Shown piece after piece: positions 50,292 to 59,887 of a stretch of 64,000 nucleotides of DNA. The translations under genes were made by a program, and so were the position numbers. The notes under the pieces are model-generated. The model had not been told where the DNA came from. It made no database searches and worked only from the letters and a program-made list of their open reading frames with translations. How positions within the stretch are numbered: the stretch's first letter is position 1; the number at the start of each line of letters is the position of its first letter. Location of the stretch: contig NZ_CP120737.1 in the NCBI RefSeq assembly GCF_029581195.1, positions 3,573,001 to 3,637,000 of the forward strand, read 5' to 3'. The DNA is from Solwaraspora sp. WMMD791 (GTDB lineage Bacteria; Actinomycetota; Actinomycetes; Mycobacteriales; Micromonosporaceae).

Positions 50292-52841
50292 TCACCGCTG
50301 GTACGCGGTGCTGCGCTGCACCGCTGGACGCCCGGCGGCGGCCGCGATCGCCTGCAGCTGCGCCACCGTACGGGCCGATCCGTTGGCCGAACCCGCCATC
50401 CGGGAGATCGTCTCCTCCATCAGGGTGCCGCCCAGGTCGTTGCAACCGCCGCGCAGCATCGCGACCGTGCCCTCGTCACCCAGCTTCACCCAGGAACACT
50501 GGATGTTGTCGATCCGGCCGTGCAGCAGCAGCCGGGCCATCGCGTGCACCACCCGGTTCTCCCGCCAGGTCGGGCCGGGCCGGGCCAGTCCGGCCAGGTA
50601 GATCGGCGCGTTGGTGTGCACGAACGGCAGCGCCACGAACTCGGTGAACCCTCCGGTGCGGTCCTGCACCCCGGCCAGGACCCGGAAATGCGCCAACCAC
50701 TGCGCCGGATGGTCCACGTGTCCGTACATCATGGTCGAGCTGGACCGCAGCCCCACCTCGTGGGCCGTGGTCACCACCTCGACCCAGGTGGCGGCCGGAA
50801 GTTTGCCCTTGGTCAGCACCCAGCGCACGTCGTCGTCGAGGATCTCGGCGGCGGTGCCGGGAATGGTGTCGAGGCCGGCCTCACGCAACCGCACCAGCCA
50901 GTCGCGCACCGGTACGCCGGCCTTGGCCGCCGCAGTGACGATCTCCATCGGCGAGAAGGCGTGCACGTGCAGCTGCGGCACCCGCTGCTTCACCGCACGG
51001 ACCAGATCGACGTACGCGGTCACCGGCAGCGCCGGATCGATCCCACCCTGCATGCAGACCTCGGTCGCCCCGGCCTGCCAGGCCTCCTCGGCCCGGTCCG
51101 CCACCTGCTGTGCGGAGAGCCGGTACGCGTCGGCGTCGCGCTCCCGCTGGGCGAACGCGCAGAACCGGCAGCCGACGTAGCAGACGTTGGAGAAGTTGAT
51201 GTTGCGGTTGACGACGTAGGTGACGTCGTCGCCGACGGTGTCGCGCCGCACGTCGTCGGCGATCCGGCAGAGCTGGTCCAGGGCCACCCCGTCGGCGGCG
51301 AACAGCGCCAGTGCCGCGTCGGTGTGCCGGGGCTGCAACAACGCCGCCGGGTCCTCGGCGGCCAGCCGCAACCCGGCCCGCAGATCAGCGTCCCCGTCGG
51401 TGCCGGTTGCGGCCCCGACACCCGTGGGTACGCTGATCCGCCCGGCCACCTCGGCCCAGTCGCCGTACACCTGGTCGAAGTCGCCCCGCCGGTCGTCGGT
51501 GCGCCCGGTGGTGTCGATGGTGGCGTGCAGGTCGGTCCGGCCGGTCGAGGGGAACACCTCCTCCGGCTCCTGCCAGGGCCGACCGACCGGCCGGGCGGCG
51601 GAGTCGGCCAGCCCGGTGTCCGCCTCGGCGAGCGCCGCGACGTGCCCGGTCAGCCGTGGATCGAGCCAGGCGCCGCCACGCCGCACGTACTCGGGATAGA
51701 TCGTCAACCGCTCCCGCAGCGTGAAGCCGGCGTCGGCGGTACGCCGGGCCAGCTCCTCGATCTGCGGCCACGGACGCTCCGGGTTGACGTGGTCGGGGGT
51801 CACCGGGGACACCCCGCCCCAGTCGTCGATGCCGGCCCGCAGCAGCAACGCGTACTCCCCGGCGACCAGGTTCGGTGGTGCCTGCAACCGGGCCGACGGG
51901 CCGAGCAGGATCCGGCCGACGGCGACCGTCGCTGCCAGGTCCCGCAGCTCGGCGTCCGGCATGCCGCGCATCGCCGTGTCCGGCTTGGCCCGGAAGTTCT
52001 GCAGGATCACCTCCTGGATGTGGCCGTACTCGCGGGCCGCCGACCGGATCGCGAACAGCGATTCGACCCGCTCCCGGCGCGTCTCGCCGATCCCGATCAG
52101 CAGCCCCGTCGTGTACGGCACCCCCACCCGGCCGGCGTCGGCGATCGCCCGCAACCGCACCGCCGGTTCCTTGTCCGGCGAGCCGAAGTGCGGGCCGCCC
52201 GGCTCGGACCACAGCCGGGTCGCGGTGGTCTCCAGCATCATCCCCATGCTCGGCGCGACCGGCTTGAGCCGTTGCAGCTCGGCCCAGCTCAACACGCCCG
52301 GGTTGAGATGCGGCAGCAGGCCGGTCTCCTCCAGTACGGCGATCGCACAGGCCCGCAGATAGTCGACGGTCGAGTCGTAGCCACGCTCGTCGAGCCACTG
52401 CCGGGCCGCCGGCCACCGCTCCTCCGGCCGGTCGCCGAGGGTGAACAACGCCTCCTTGCAGCCCTGGGCGGCACCGGCACGGGCGATCGCGAGGACCTCG
52501 TCGCGGTCCAGGTAGGCGGCGGGCAGCCGGCCGGGAACGGTGGCGAAGGTGCAGTAGTGGCACCGGTCCCGGCACAGCCGGGTCAACGGGATGAAAACCT
52601 TCCGGGAGTACGTGATCACCCCTGGCCGGCCGGCGTCGCGCAGCCCGGCGTCGCGGACCGCCCCGGCGATGGCGAGCAGTTCGTCCAGCTCCGCTCCGGT
52701 GGCGGCGAGCAACGCGGTCGCCTCGTCGACGTCGAGGCTGCGGCCGTCGGCGGCCCGGCGCAGCGCCCGACGCACACTCGCCGGTGTCGGGTGCTCCGCC
52801 GCGCCGTCGGCGGCGGCAACGGGGTCAGGGTGCGCGGTCAC
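50292..52841 (-). CDS. fbiC: FO synthase, fused CofG/CofH
   Basis: An 849-residue bifunctional radical SAM enzyme making the deazaflavin FO from tyrosine and a pyrimidine diamine. The N-terminal CofG half has CRDRCHYC (Cys90, Cys94, Cys97); the C-terminal CofH half has the second CxxxCxxC in [10 protein letters not shown]. Length equals mycobacterial FbiC (about 856). Start GTG 52841. It lies near fbiA and fbiB, which use FO. Confidence 0.96.
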   Translation of the reverse strand: MTAHPDPVAAADGAAEHPTPASVRRALRRAADGRSLDVDEATALLAATGAELDELLAIAGAVRDAGLRDAGRPGVITYSRKVFIPLTRLCRDRCHYCTFATVPGRLPAAYLDRDEVLAIARAGAAQGCKEALFTLGDRPEERWPAARQWLDERGYDSTVDYLRACAIAVLEETGLLPHLNPGVLSWAELQRLKPVAPSMGMMLETTATRLWSEPGGPHFGSPDKEPAVRLRAIADAGRVGVPYTTGLLIGIGETRRERVESLFAIRSAAREYGHIQEVILQNFRAKPDTAMRGMPDAELRDLAATVAVGRILLGPSARLQAPPNLVAGEYALLLRAGIDDWGGVSPVTPDHVNPERPWPQIEELARRTADAGFTLRERLTIYPEYVRRGGAWLDPRLTGHVAALAEADTGLADSAARPVGRPWQEPEEVFPSTGRTDLHATIDTTGRTDDRRGDFDQVYGDWAEVAGRISVPTGVGAATGTDGDADLRAGLRLAAEDPAALLQPRHTDAALALFAADGVALDQLCRIADDVRRDTVGDDVTYVVNRNINFSNVCYVGCRFCAFAQRERDADAYRLSAQQVADRAEEAWQAGATEVCMQGGIDPALPVTAYVDLVRAVKQRVPQLHVHAFSPMEIVTAAAKAGVPVRDWLVRLREAGLDTIPGTAAEILDDDVRWVLTKGKLPAATWVEVVTTAHEVGLRSSSTMMYGHVDHPAQWLAHFRVLAGVQDRTGGFTEFVALPFVHTNAPIYLAGLARPGPTWRENRVVHAMARLLLHGRIDNIQCSWVKLGDEGTVAMLRGGCNDLGGTLMEETISRMAGSANGSARTVAQLQAIAAAAGRPAVQRSTAYQR

Positions 52842-52908
52842 CCGTTGAGACTAGGTCCTCGCTGCCGCACTCATCGGTGGCATGCGCCACAGCTGGGCCT
52901 GGCCCCGG

Positions 52909-53754
52909 TCAGGAGATCCGCTGGGTCGGCTCGGCCGGTCCCGAATCGGCCGGCGGTCCCGAATCGGCCGGCGGCTCCGCAGCGCTCGGCGAACCCGATG
53001 TCGCCGGCGGCCCGGACGCGGGTCGCGGCGGGGGCGCGTACATCGGGTGCGGGTGCGGGTGCGGGTGCGGTGGACCGTACGGACCCGGAGGGCCGTAGCC
53101 ACCCTGTGGGGGCGCAACGTAGCCGGCCTGCGGCGGTGGGCCGTAGCCGGGCGATGGTGGCGGGCCGTAGCCGGACTGCGGTGGCGGGCCGTAGCCGGGC
53201 GCGGGGGCGTACGGCCCCGGCGGCCCGTACCCGGCCGGCCCGGCGACCGGAGGGTTCGGCTTCGGTGCCTGGTAGCGGCCCTGCCAGAGTTGGAAGATCG
53301 CCAACCCGGCCACCCCGAGCACGGCCAGCCACGCCGCCCGGCCCAGCAGCCCCTGGAAGGCCGCCCGGATGCTGTCGTCGACCAGCACCACGAAACCGAC
53401 CAGCAGACCGAACAGGCCACCGAAGACGGCCGCGACGGCGTACTCGATCAGCGCGACCAGGGTGATCAGCCGGGCCCGGGCCAGCTCCGGCGACAGGTGC
53501 GTGGCCAACAGCACCGCCACCAGCGGAAACCCGATGGTCACCAGGTTGACGAAGCCGCCGAAACTGTCCGCCGACCGGCGGGCGAACCCGGGACCGGCAC
53601 CGAGCTGGTACGGCACGAGGAGGTCCAGCAGCGCGAGGAACAGGAAGACGGCGGTGGCGCCGAGCAGCACGACAGCCGCCACCTCCCGTAGCGGCATGGT
53701 GAAGTCCCTGGCCGGAGGTCGGTCTCCGGGTGTGGCCTCGGGGGGCGTGGTCAC
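52909..53754 (-). CDS. Membrane protein with GYGPPP repeat tail
   Basis: A 281-residue protein with four membrane helices in the first 170 residues (VVLLGATAVFLFLALLDLLV; LVTIGFPLVAVLLATHL; LVALIEYAVAAVFGGLFGLLV; LAVLGVAGLAIFQLW) and a Pro/Gly/Tyr-rich C-terminal tail (about 178-250) built of GYGPPP units and HPHPHPHP. GTG 53754 has GGGAGAA upstream; the same frame stays open far beyond but overlaps fbiA. Function unknown. Confidence 0.7.
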   Translation of the reverse strand: MTTPPEATPGDRPPARDFTMPLREVAAVVLLGATAVFLFLALLDLLVPYQLGAGPGFARRSADSFGGFVNLVTIGFPLVAVLLATHLSPELARARLITLVALIEYAVAAVFGGLFGLLVGFVVLVDDSIRAAFQGLLGRAAWLAVLGVAGLAIFQLWQGRYQAPKPNPPVAGPAGYGPPGPYAPAPGYGPPPQSGYGPPPSPGYGPPPQAGYVAPPQGGYGPPGPYGPPHPHPHPHPMYAPPPRPASGPPATSGSPSAAEPPADSGPPADSGPAEPTQRIS

Positions 53755-53829
53755 GGCTTCTCCCGATCCTTCAGTGGCGGTGTACCGGCAGAGCCTAACG
53801 GTGTCCGCCGATGGGCGAGGATGGTCGGC

Positions 53830-54807
53830 ATGCGGATCGTGGTGCTGAGCGGTGGGATCGGCGGGGCGAAGTTCCTGGTCGGTGCCCGGGCGTACGCCCG
53901 GCGCACCGGGGCCGAGGTGACCGCCGTGGTCAACGTGGGTGACGACGTCATGCTGCACGGGCTGCGGATCAGCCCCGATCTGGACAGTGTGATGTACACC
54001 CTGGGTGGTGGTGCCGACCCGGAACGCGGCTGGGGTCGGGTCGACGAGACCTGGACCGTCAAGGAGGAGTTGGCCGCGTACCAGGCGGAGCCGACCTGGT
54101 TCGGGCTCGGTGACCGCGACATCGCCACCCACCTGGTGCGGACCACGATGCTCAACGCCGGCTACCCGCTGTCGGCGGTCACCGAGGCGCTCTGCGTCCG
54201 GTGGCGGCCGGGAATCCGGATGCTGCCGGCCACCGACGACCGGTTGGAGACCCATGTCGTCGTCGCGGACCCGGACGGCGGTGAGCGGGCCATCCACTTC
54301 CAGGAATGGTGGGTACGCCACCGGGGCGCGCTGCCGACGCACCGGTTCGTCTTCGTCGGGGCCGCCGAGGCGACACCGGCGGTCGGCGTACCGGAGGCGG
54401 TGGCCACCGCCGACGTCGTACTGATCGCGCCGAGCAATCCGGTGGTGAGCATCGCGCCGATCCTCGCCGTACCGGGAATCCGCGCCGCGCTGGTCGACGG
54501 CCCGGCACCGGTCGTCGGCGTCTCGCCGATCATCGGCGACGCGCCGGTCCGTGGAATGGCCGACCGCTGTCTGGCGGTGCTCGGCGCCCCCTGCACCGCC
54601 GGCGGTGTCGCCGGCCTGTACGGCGCCCGCCGCGACGGCGGCCTGCTCGACGGTTGGCTGGTCGACGGCGTCGACGCCGGCACCCGGCTCGACGGGGTCG
54701 AGGTCCGGGCCGCACCACTGTGGATGACCGACGAGGCGGCGACCGAGGCGATGGTCGCGGAAGCCGTGGAGCTGGCCGCAACGGCCAGGACCGAGGTCGC
54801 CGGATGA
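53830..54807 (+). CDS. fbiA: 2-phospho-L-lactate (or phosphoenolpyruvate) transferase FbiA/CofD
   Basis: A 325-residue CofD-family enzyme linking FO to the nucleotide-activated phospho-acid, giving F420-0 or its dehydro form. MRIVVLSGGIGGAKFLVGA is the GDP-binding N-terminus; NVGDDVMLHGLRISPDLDSVMY and IAPSNPVVSIAPIL are diagnostic. ATG 53830 was chosen; ATG 53821 is in frame 9 bp earlier. The stop overlaps the fbiB start. Confidence 0.94.
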   Translation: MRIVVLSGGIGGAKFLVGARAYARRTGAEVTAVVNVGDDVMLHGLRISPDLDSVMYTLGGGADPERGWGRVDETWTVKEELAAYQAEPTWFGLGDRDIATHLVRTTMLNAGYPLSAVTEALCVRWRPGIRMLPATDDRLETHVVVADPDGGERAIHFQEWWVRHRGALPTHRFVFVGAAEATPAVGVPEAVATADVVLIAPSNPVVSIAPILAVPGIRAALVDGPAPVVGVSPIIGDAPVRGMADRCLAVLGAPCTAGGVAGLYGARRDGGLLDGWLVDGVDAGTRLDGVEVRAAPLWMTDEAATEAMVAEAVELAATARTEVAG

Positions 54808-55976
54808 GACTGGAGATCCTGCCGGTGACCGGGATCGGCGAGGTACGGCCCGGTGACGACCTGGCCGACGTGATCGCCGACGCGGCACCGTGGCTGCGCG
54901 ACGGCGACGTCCTGGTGGTGACCAGCAAGATCGTGTCGAAGGCGGAAGGTCGGCTGGTGGCGCTGCCGGCCGACGAGCCGGACCGTAGCCGGGTCCGCGC
55001 CGACCTGCTCGACGCCGAGACCGCCGAGGTGGTCGCCGAACGCGGGCCGACCCGGATCGCTCGGACCCGGCACGGGTTCGTGATGGCCGCCGCAGGGATC
55101 GACAACTCCAACGTGGCGTCCACCCATCTGGTGCTGCTGCCGGTGGACCCGGACCACTCGGCACGCCGGCTGCGGCGGGCGCTGCGGGCCCGGCGGGGCT
55201 GGGACGTGGCGGTGATCGTGTCGGACACGATGGGCCGGCCGTGGCGCAACGGCCTCACCGACGTCGCGCTCGGGGCCGCGGGCATCGACCCGGTCCGCGA
55301 CTACCGGGGGCTGACCGATCCGTACGGCAACGAGTTGCGGCTGACCCAGGTGGCCGTGGTCGACGAACTCGCCAGCGCCGGTGACCTGGTCAAGGGCAAG
55401 GCAGAGCAGGTGCCGGTCGCGGTGGTACGCGGCTATCCGTGGCACCGGGGCGAGGCGGCGGAGCAGGCCGACGACGACGGCCCCGGGGTCCGGCCGCTGA
55501 TCCGTGAACCGGGTCAGGACATGTTCCGGCTGGGCACCGCCGAAGCACACCGGGCCGGCCTGATCGCCGCCGCGACCCTGCCGGACCTCACCGGACCGGT
55601 CGACGGACCGGTCGACGCCGAGGCGGTACGGCGAGCGGTCCGGTTGGTGTCCGAGCTCACCGCGCCGGGCACCCGGTTCACCCCGTTGTCACCGCACGCC
55701 ATGGCTGGGCCGACCGACGATGGGCCGACCGACGATGGGTCGACCACCGCCGTCTCGCCGATCGGCTACCTGCGCTGTCAGCCGCCCTCGGCCGCAGCGA
55801 CGGATCTGGTGCGGTTCGGCGCGGACCTGCACCGGCTGCGGGCCGCGTTGGCCGCCGACGGCATCGCCAGCACGGCCCTGGTCACCGACGCACCCGACGG
55901 GCGGGTCGACGTACTGCTCGGGCTGACGCCCGACGCCGGGTCGACCGGCCACCTCGCGCACCGCGCCGGCAGCTGA
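54804..55976 (+). CDS. fbiB: F420-0:gamma-glutamyl ligase (CofE-type FbiB, no nitroreductase domain seen)
   Basis: A 390-residue protein. Residues 1-245 are the CofE ligase that adds glutamates to F420-0, with VVTSKIVSKAEGR, GPTRIARTRHGFVMAAAGIDNSN and IVSDTMGRPWRNGLTDVALG. The C-terminal 140 residues do not show the FMN-binding nitroreductase pattern present in mycobacterial FbiB (448 aa) and contain a PTDDGPTDDG repeat. ATG 54804 overlaps the fbiA stop (ATGA). Confidence 0.9.
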   Translation: MRLEILPVTGIGEVRPGDDLADVIADAAPWLRDGDVLVVTSKIVSKAEGRLVALPADEPDRSRVRADLLDAETAEVVAERGPTRIARTRHGFVMAAAGIDNSNVASTHLVLLPVDPDHSARRLRRALRARRGWDVAVIVSDTMGRPWRNGLTDVALGAAGIDPVRDYRGLTDPYGNELRLTQVAVVDELASAGDLVKGKAEQVPVAVVRGYPWHRGEAAEQADDDGPGVRPLIREPGQDMFRLGTAEAHRAGLIAAATLPDLTGPVDGPVDAEAVRRAVRLVSELTAPGTRFTPLSPHAMAGPTDDGPTDDGSTTAVSPIGYLRCQPPSAAATDLVRFGADLHRLRAALAADGIASTALVTDAPDGRVDVLLGLTPDAGSTGHLAHRAGS

Positions 55977-56020
55977 TCCGCACACCATCTGGGTGGCTGG
56001 CCCGCCGCCGGCGCGGTGAC

Positions 56021-57121
56021 TCACACGTACCCGTCGGCGCCGCGTTCCTTGAGCGCGTCGACCAGTCGTTTGACGTCCTGCGCCCGGTCCCGGGGGCAGA
56101 CCAGCACCGCGTCCGGAGTGTCCACCACGATCAAATCCCGTACGCCGAGCGCGGCGACCAGGCGGCCGGAGTGCGGCACGACGACGAGGCCGGTGCTGTC
56201 GTGCAGCAGCACACCCGGCTTCTCCTCGGCGGTCGGGGCGCCGAGCACGACGTTGCCGTCCGGATCGGCCGGCAGCACGTCGCCGAGGGTGTGGAAGTCG
56301 CCGACGTCGTTCCAGCCGAAGTCGCCCGGTACGGTGCCGACCCGACCGGCCGCCGCCGCGCCCTCCATCACCGCGTAGTCGACCGAGATGCGCGGCAGGG
56401 TGGGCCAGATGTCGCCGAGCACCTCGTCGCGGTCCGGCGAGTCCCAGCGCGCCGCGATCCGAGTCAGGCCGGAGTGCAGTTCCGGCTGCTGGCGGGCCAG
56501 TTCGGCGAGGAACGCGTCGACCCGCCAGACGAACATGCTGGCGTTCCAGAGGTGCCGGCCGGACCGCAGGTAGTTCTCGGCGACGGCCAGGCCGGGTTTC
56601 TCGGTGAACTGCTCGACCCGGCGGACCGGGCCGGGGCCGATGGTGTCGCCGCAGGCAAGGTAGCCGTAGCCGGTCTCCGGTCGGGTCGGGGTGATACCGA
56701 CGGTCATCAGCAGCCCGGCCTCGGCTCCGGCCACCGCCTGACGGATCGTGGTCACGTACCGGTCGGTGTCGCCGATGAGGTGGTCGGCGGCGAACGATCC
56801 CATCACCGCCTGGGGTTCGCGGCGGGCGATGACCGCAGCCGCCAGGGCGATCGCCGCACACGAATCCCGGGGCGACGGCTCGACGAGCACGTTCTCCTCC
56901 GGCACCGCCGCCAACTGCCGGGCAACCGCTGCGGCGTGCGCCGCACCGGTCACCACCAGGATCCGGTCCGGATCGGTGAGCGGGGCGAGCCGGGCCACGG
57001 TCGCCTGGAGCAGCGACGCGGCGGTGCCGGTGAGCGGATGCAGGAATTTAGGGTTACCGGCGCGGGACAGCGGCCAGAGTCGGGTGCCGCTGCCACCCGC
57101 CGGAATGACGGCGAAGAGCAT
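56021..57121 (-). CDS. manC: Mannose-1-phosphate guanylyltransferase
   Basis: A 366-residue GDP-mannose pyrophosphorylase with the pyrophosphorylase signature GGSGTRLWPLSR, then NPKFL, SFAADHLI, and ETGYGYL. C-terminal sugar-binding segment VVVDTPDAVLVCPRDRAQDVK completes the monofunctional type. It makes GDP-mannose from the product of ManB. Start ATG 57121. It is convergent with fbiB. Confidence 0.93.
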   Translation of the reverse strand: MLFAVIPAGGSGTRLWPLSRAGNPKFLHPLTGTAASLLQATVARLAPLTDPDRILVVTGAAHAAAVARQLAAVPEENVLVEPSPRDSCAAIALAAAVIARREPQAVMGSFAADHLIGDTDRYVTTIRQAVAGAEAGLLMTVGITPTRPETGYGYLACGDTIGPGPVRRVEQFTEKPGLAVAENYLRSGRHLWNASMFVWRVDAFLAELARQQPELHSGLTRIAARWDSPDRDEVLGDIWPTLPRISVDYAVMEGAAAAGRVGTVPGDFGWNDVGDFHTLGDVLPADPDGNVVLGAPTAEEKPGVLLHDSTGLVVVPHSGRLVAALGVRDLIVVDTPDAVLVCPRDRAQDVKRLVDALKERGADGYV

Positions 57122-57162
57122 CAGCCCATCATGCCCGCCCGGCGCACCCGTCCCGGCGGTAC

Positions 57163-57254
57163 CTGGACCGGCTCACCCGGCAGGCCCTGGACCGGCTCAC
57201 CCGGCAGGCCCTGGACCGGCTCACCCGGCAGGCCCTGGACCGGCTCACCCGGCG
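57163..57254. repeat. 24-bp tandem repeat, about 3.8 copies
   Basis: A 24-base unit starting CTGGACCGGCTCACCCGG repeats perfectly from 57163 to 57234, with a fourth partial copy to 57254. It lies in the short gap before manC and supplies the stop codon (57245-57247) of the glycosyltransferase gene. One antisense frame through it would read GLPGEPVQ repeats. A variable-number locus is plausible. Confidence 0.85.
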
Positions 57255-58402
57255 GACCGTGCCGCTGCCCGGTGCCAGGACGCGACGTGCACCTGGGCGC
57301 TGGACGACCAGGTGAAGTCCCGGGCCCGGTCCACGCCGGCCTTGGCGAGCGCGTCCCGGCGGGATTCGTCGTCGAGCAGGGTGGCCAGGTCGGCGGCGAT
57401 CCGGTCCGGGTCCTCGCTGGTGTAGGCGACCGCGTCACCGCCGACCTCGGGCAGCGACAGTCGGGGCGTGGTCAGCACCGGCGCGCCGCAGGCCATCGCC
57501 TCCAGGATCGGCAGTCCGAAGCCCTCGCCGTACGAGGGGTACGCGGCCACGAGCGCGCCGCCGAGGAACCCGGGCAGGTCGGCGTAGCGCAGGTAGCCGG
57601 GGCGCAGCAGCCGCAGGTGGGCAGGGACGTCGGCGACGGCCCGGTCGATGTCGTCGTCGTGGCCCTGGCCCCCGGCCAGGACCAGGGCGGGTGGTTCGGG
57701 GCGGTCCTGGACCGCACGTACCCAGCCCCGGATCAGGTTCGGGACGTTCTTGCGCGGCTCCTTGGCGCCGAGGAAGGCGATGTAGCCGGTGTCGGCGAGG
57801 CCGAGCCGGGCCCGGACCCGCGCCTTCTCCTCGTCGCTGGGCACGTGGAAGGCGCTGCCGTCGACCCCGTGGTAGGCGACGTCGATGCGTGCCTGGTCGG
57901 CGTTGAGCAGCCGGATCAGCTCGTCGCGACTGGCCTTGCTGGGCACGATCACCCGGCTGGCCCGGCGCAGCGAGGTCTTGATCGCGCTGCGGAAGAAGGT
58001 CCGGCGGGATTTGTCGTAGTGCTCCGGCTCGGTGAAGAAAGTCGCATCATGCACAGTCACAGTAACCGGACAACCCGCACGCATCGGGCAGGTGTAGTAC
58101 GGGGAGTGCAGCACGTCCGCACCGACCTGCTGAGCGAGCAGCGGTAGCCCGGTCTGCTCCCAGGCCAACCGGGCGGGACGGTGCGCCACCGCCGCCGGAG
58201 CGGCGATCACGTCGACGGCCGGCAGCATCCGGGTGTACCGCTCGACGTCTGTACGCAGCGCGACGACGGAGACCTCGATGTCGCTGCCGACGAGGGCACC
58301 GAGGGCACCGAGCAGGCCGTCAACGTATCGACCAACGCCACCGCGGTCGGCGGGCACGCTCGTGGCGTCGATGAGTACGCGGGGCGGTCGACCGGCGGTC
58401 AC
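57245..58402 (-). CDS. Glycosyltransferase family 4-type enzyme
   Basis: A 385-residue GT-B glycosyltransferase. The N-terminal acceptor domain begins VLIDATSVPADRGGVGRYVDG; the donor domain has VAYHGVD, GAKEPRKNVPNLIRGW, and the E-x7-E motif in YPSYGEGFGLPILEAMACGAPVLTT. The sugar donor is likely GDP-mannose given adjacent manC, by inference. GTG 58402 has GAGGAG 8 bp upstream. Confidence 0.9.
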   Translation of the reverse strand: MTAGRPPRVLIDATSVPADRGGVGRYVDGLLGALGALVGSDIEVSVVALRTDVERYTRMLPAVDVIAAPAAVAHRPARLAWEQTGLPLLAQQVGADVLHSPYYTCPMRAGCPVTVTVHDATFFTEPEHYDKSRRTFFRSAIKTSLRRASRVIVPSKASRDELIRLLNADQARIDVAYHGVDGSAFHVPSDEEKARVRARLGLADTGYIAFLGAKEPRKNVPNLIRGWVRAVQDRPEPPALVLAGGQGHDDDIDRAVADVPAHLRLLRPGYLRYADLPGFLGGALVAAYPSYGEGFGLPILEAMACGAPVLTTPRLSLPEVGGDAVAYTSEDPDRIAADLATLLDDESRRDALAKAGVDRARDFTWSSSAQVHVASWHRAAARSAG

Positions 58403-58621
58403 AGGGCAACTCCTCTAGAGGGGTGGTGGAGGGTTGTGAAGAACGACACGTGTGCCAAGCCTACGCCGCCCGACGCCGTGCGCCGCGTCGACGACGCGGA
58501 CGAAAACCAGCGTTCGTGTGCCGGCCGGCCGCCCGTCAGCGGGGCGAGACCGGACCGTGACTGCGAGTACGGTCAGTGACCGTCGGGCACCGCCGCGAAC
58601 CGCACGTTAGGCTCGGCGCCG

Positions 58622-59368
58622 ATGACCAACAACCTCGCCGGACTGCTCGCGGTCACCATCGCGGCGGATCCGACCCGACCACTGCTCACGTGGTACGACG
58701 ACGCGATCGGCGACCGGACCGAGCTGTCCGGAGCGACCCTGGCCAACTGGGTGGCCAAGACCGCCAACCTGATCGTCGACGGTGCCGGTGCCACGGCTGG
58801 TGACACCGCCGAGGTGCTGCTGCCGCCGCACTGGCAGACCGCCGCGGTGCTGCTGGGCTGCTGGTCCGCCGGGCTCACGGTGCGGGCCCCCGGGCTGGCC
58901 GACGACCAGGACCAGGCCAGCGCCGGAAACCAGGTCGACGGCACGGCCGGCCCCGCCGCCGAGGTGTGCTTCGCCGCCGCGCACCAGCTGCCCGGACCGG
59001 ACCGGCCACCAGCCGGGGAGCAGTACCTGCTGAGCCTCGCGCCGATGGCGATGCCGGCCCGCGACCTGCCGCCCGGCTGGGCGGACTACGTCACCGAGGT
59101 ACGCGGGCACGGCGACCATTTCACGCCGTACCCGGCGGTCGATCCACAGGACGCCCAGCTGGCGGCCCGGGCGGCCGCACGCGGCGCGGAGCTGGGCATC
59201 GTCGCCGGCAGCCGGGTCCTGATCGACGCCGACCGGCATCCGGATCCGGTCGACTGGCTGCTCGCACCGCTGGCCGCCACGGCCAGCGTGGTGCTCTGCC
59301 GGCAGCTCGACCAGGCGTCGCTCCACGGGCGGGCGGCCAGCGAGAAGGTCGATCTGGTGCTGGCCTGA
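58622..59368 (+). CDS. TIGR03089 family protein
   Basis: A 248-residue protein of the actinobacterial TIGR03089 family, which resembles the N-terminal part of AMP-dependent ligases but lacks the P-loop and adenylation core: LTWYDDAIGDRTELSGATLANWVAKTANLI is its start. Probably non-catalytic. It is conserved next to the mannose/F420 genes in several actinomycetes; function unknown. Start ATG 58622. Confidence 0.88.
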   Translation: MTNNLAGLLAVTIAADPTRPLLTWYDDAIGDRTELSGATLANWVAKTANLIVDGAGATAGDTAEVLLPPHWQTAAVLLGCWSAGLTVRAPGLADDQDQASAGNQVDGTAGPAAEVCFAAAHQLPGPDRPPAGEQYLLSLAPMAMPARDLPPGWADYVTEVRGHGDHFTPYPAVDPQDAQLAARAAARGAELGIVAGSRVLIDADRHPDPVDWLLAPLAATASVVLCRQLDQASLHGRAASEKVDLVLA

Positions 59369-59446
59369 GCGGGCTGCTCCCGCCGGGTCACCCGCCCGCC
59401 GGGTCACCGCTTCCTGGTCAACGGTCCCTGGTCACCGGTCACCGGG

Positions 59447-59860
59447 TCACAGCTCGCTGGGGACCACCTCCCGTTGCGCCCCGTCCGGCGCGCACACGAA
59501 GAAGCCACCGCGCTCGGCCAGCCACGGCTTGCCGGCCGCCTCGCCGTCGGTGAGCACCTTTTCCCGGACCCTGAGGATGATGTATCGCGATCCGTCCGGA
59601 TTGCCGTTCCGCCAGCCGGGCCCGTACAGGCGGTCGACCAGCATCTCGCGGCGCTGCTGAAGGATCGCACCGTTCACCACCCACTCGGTCGGCAGCCGGT
59701 ACCAGAACGTCCGGGTGATTCCGGCCGCAGGATCGAAGGCATGCGTCCCCTCGACCCAGACGCCGAGCGTATCGGTGATCTGTAGGCGGAAGTAGATCCC
59801 CACGACAGTCAGACGCACAACGCTGACGCTGAGTTGCCAGGTCGGCCGAATTCGATCCAC
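59447..59860 (-). CDS. Hypothetical 137-residue protein
   Basis: A beta-rich protein rich in aromatics (YRLPTEWVVNGAILQQRREMLVDRLYGPGWR, YIILRVREKVL). The frame opens with GTG 59860 but no clear ribosome site was found, so the start is uncertain. Codon use looks coding (G/C at third positions). It lies between a convergent and a co-oriented gene. No family is recognised. Confidence 0.6.
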   Translation of the reverse strand: MDRIRPTWQLSVSVVRLTVVGIYFRLQITDTLGVWVEGTHAFDPAAGITRTFWYRLPTEWVVNGAILQQRREMLVDRLYGPGWRNGNPDGSRYIILRVREKVLTDGEAAGKPWLAERGGFFVCAPDGAQREVVPSEL

Positions 59861-59887
59861 CGTCGGTAACTGGCCGGCACCCGTCGG

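Noticed and set aside
50232-53465. 1,077-residue plus-strand frame opposite fbiC
   Set aside because: Composition is Arg/Gly/Pro-rich and antisense to the clear radical SAM enzyme; no domain is seen.
54162-55550. 462-residue minus-strand frame opposite fbiA/fbiB
   Set aside because: Antisense shadow of two well-supported F420 genes.
57121-57438. 105-residue frame with GLPGEPVQ repeats
   Set aside because: It is read through the 24-bp array and the 3' end of the glycosyltransferase gene in another frame; no ribosome site.
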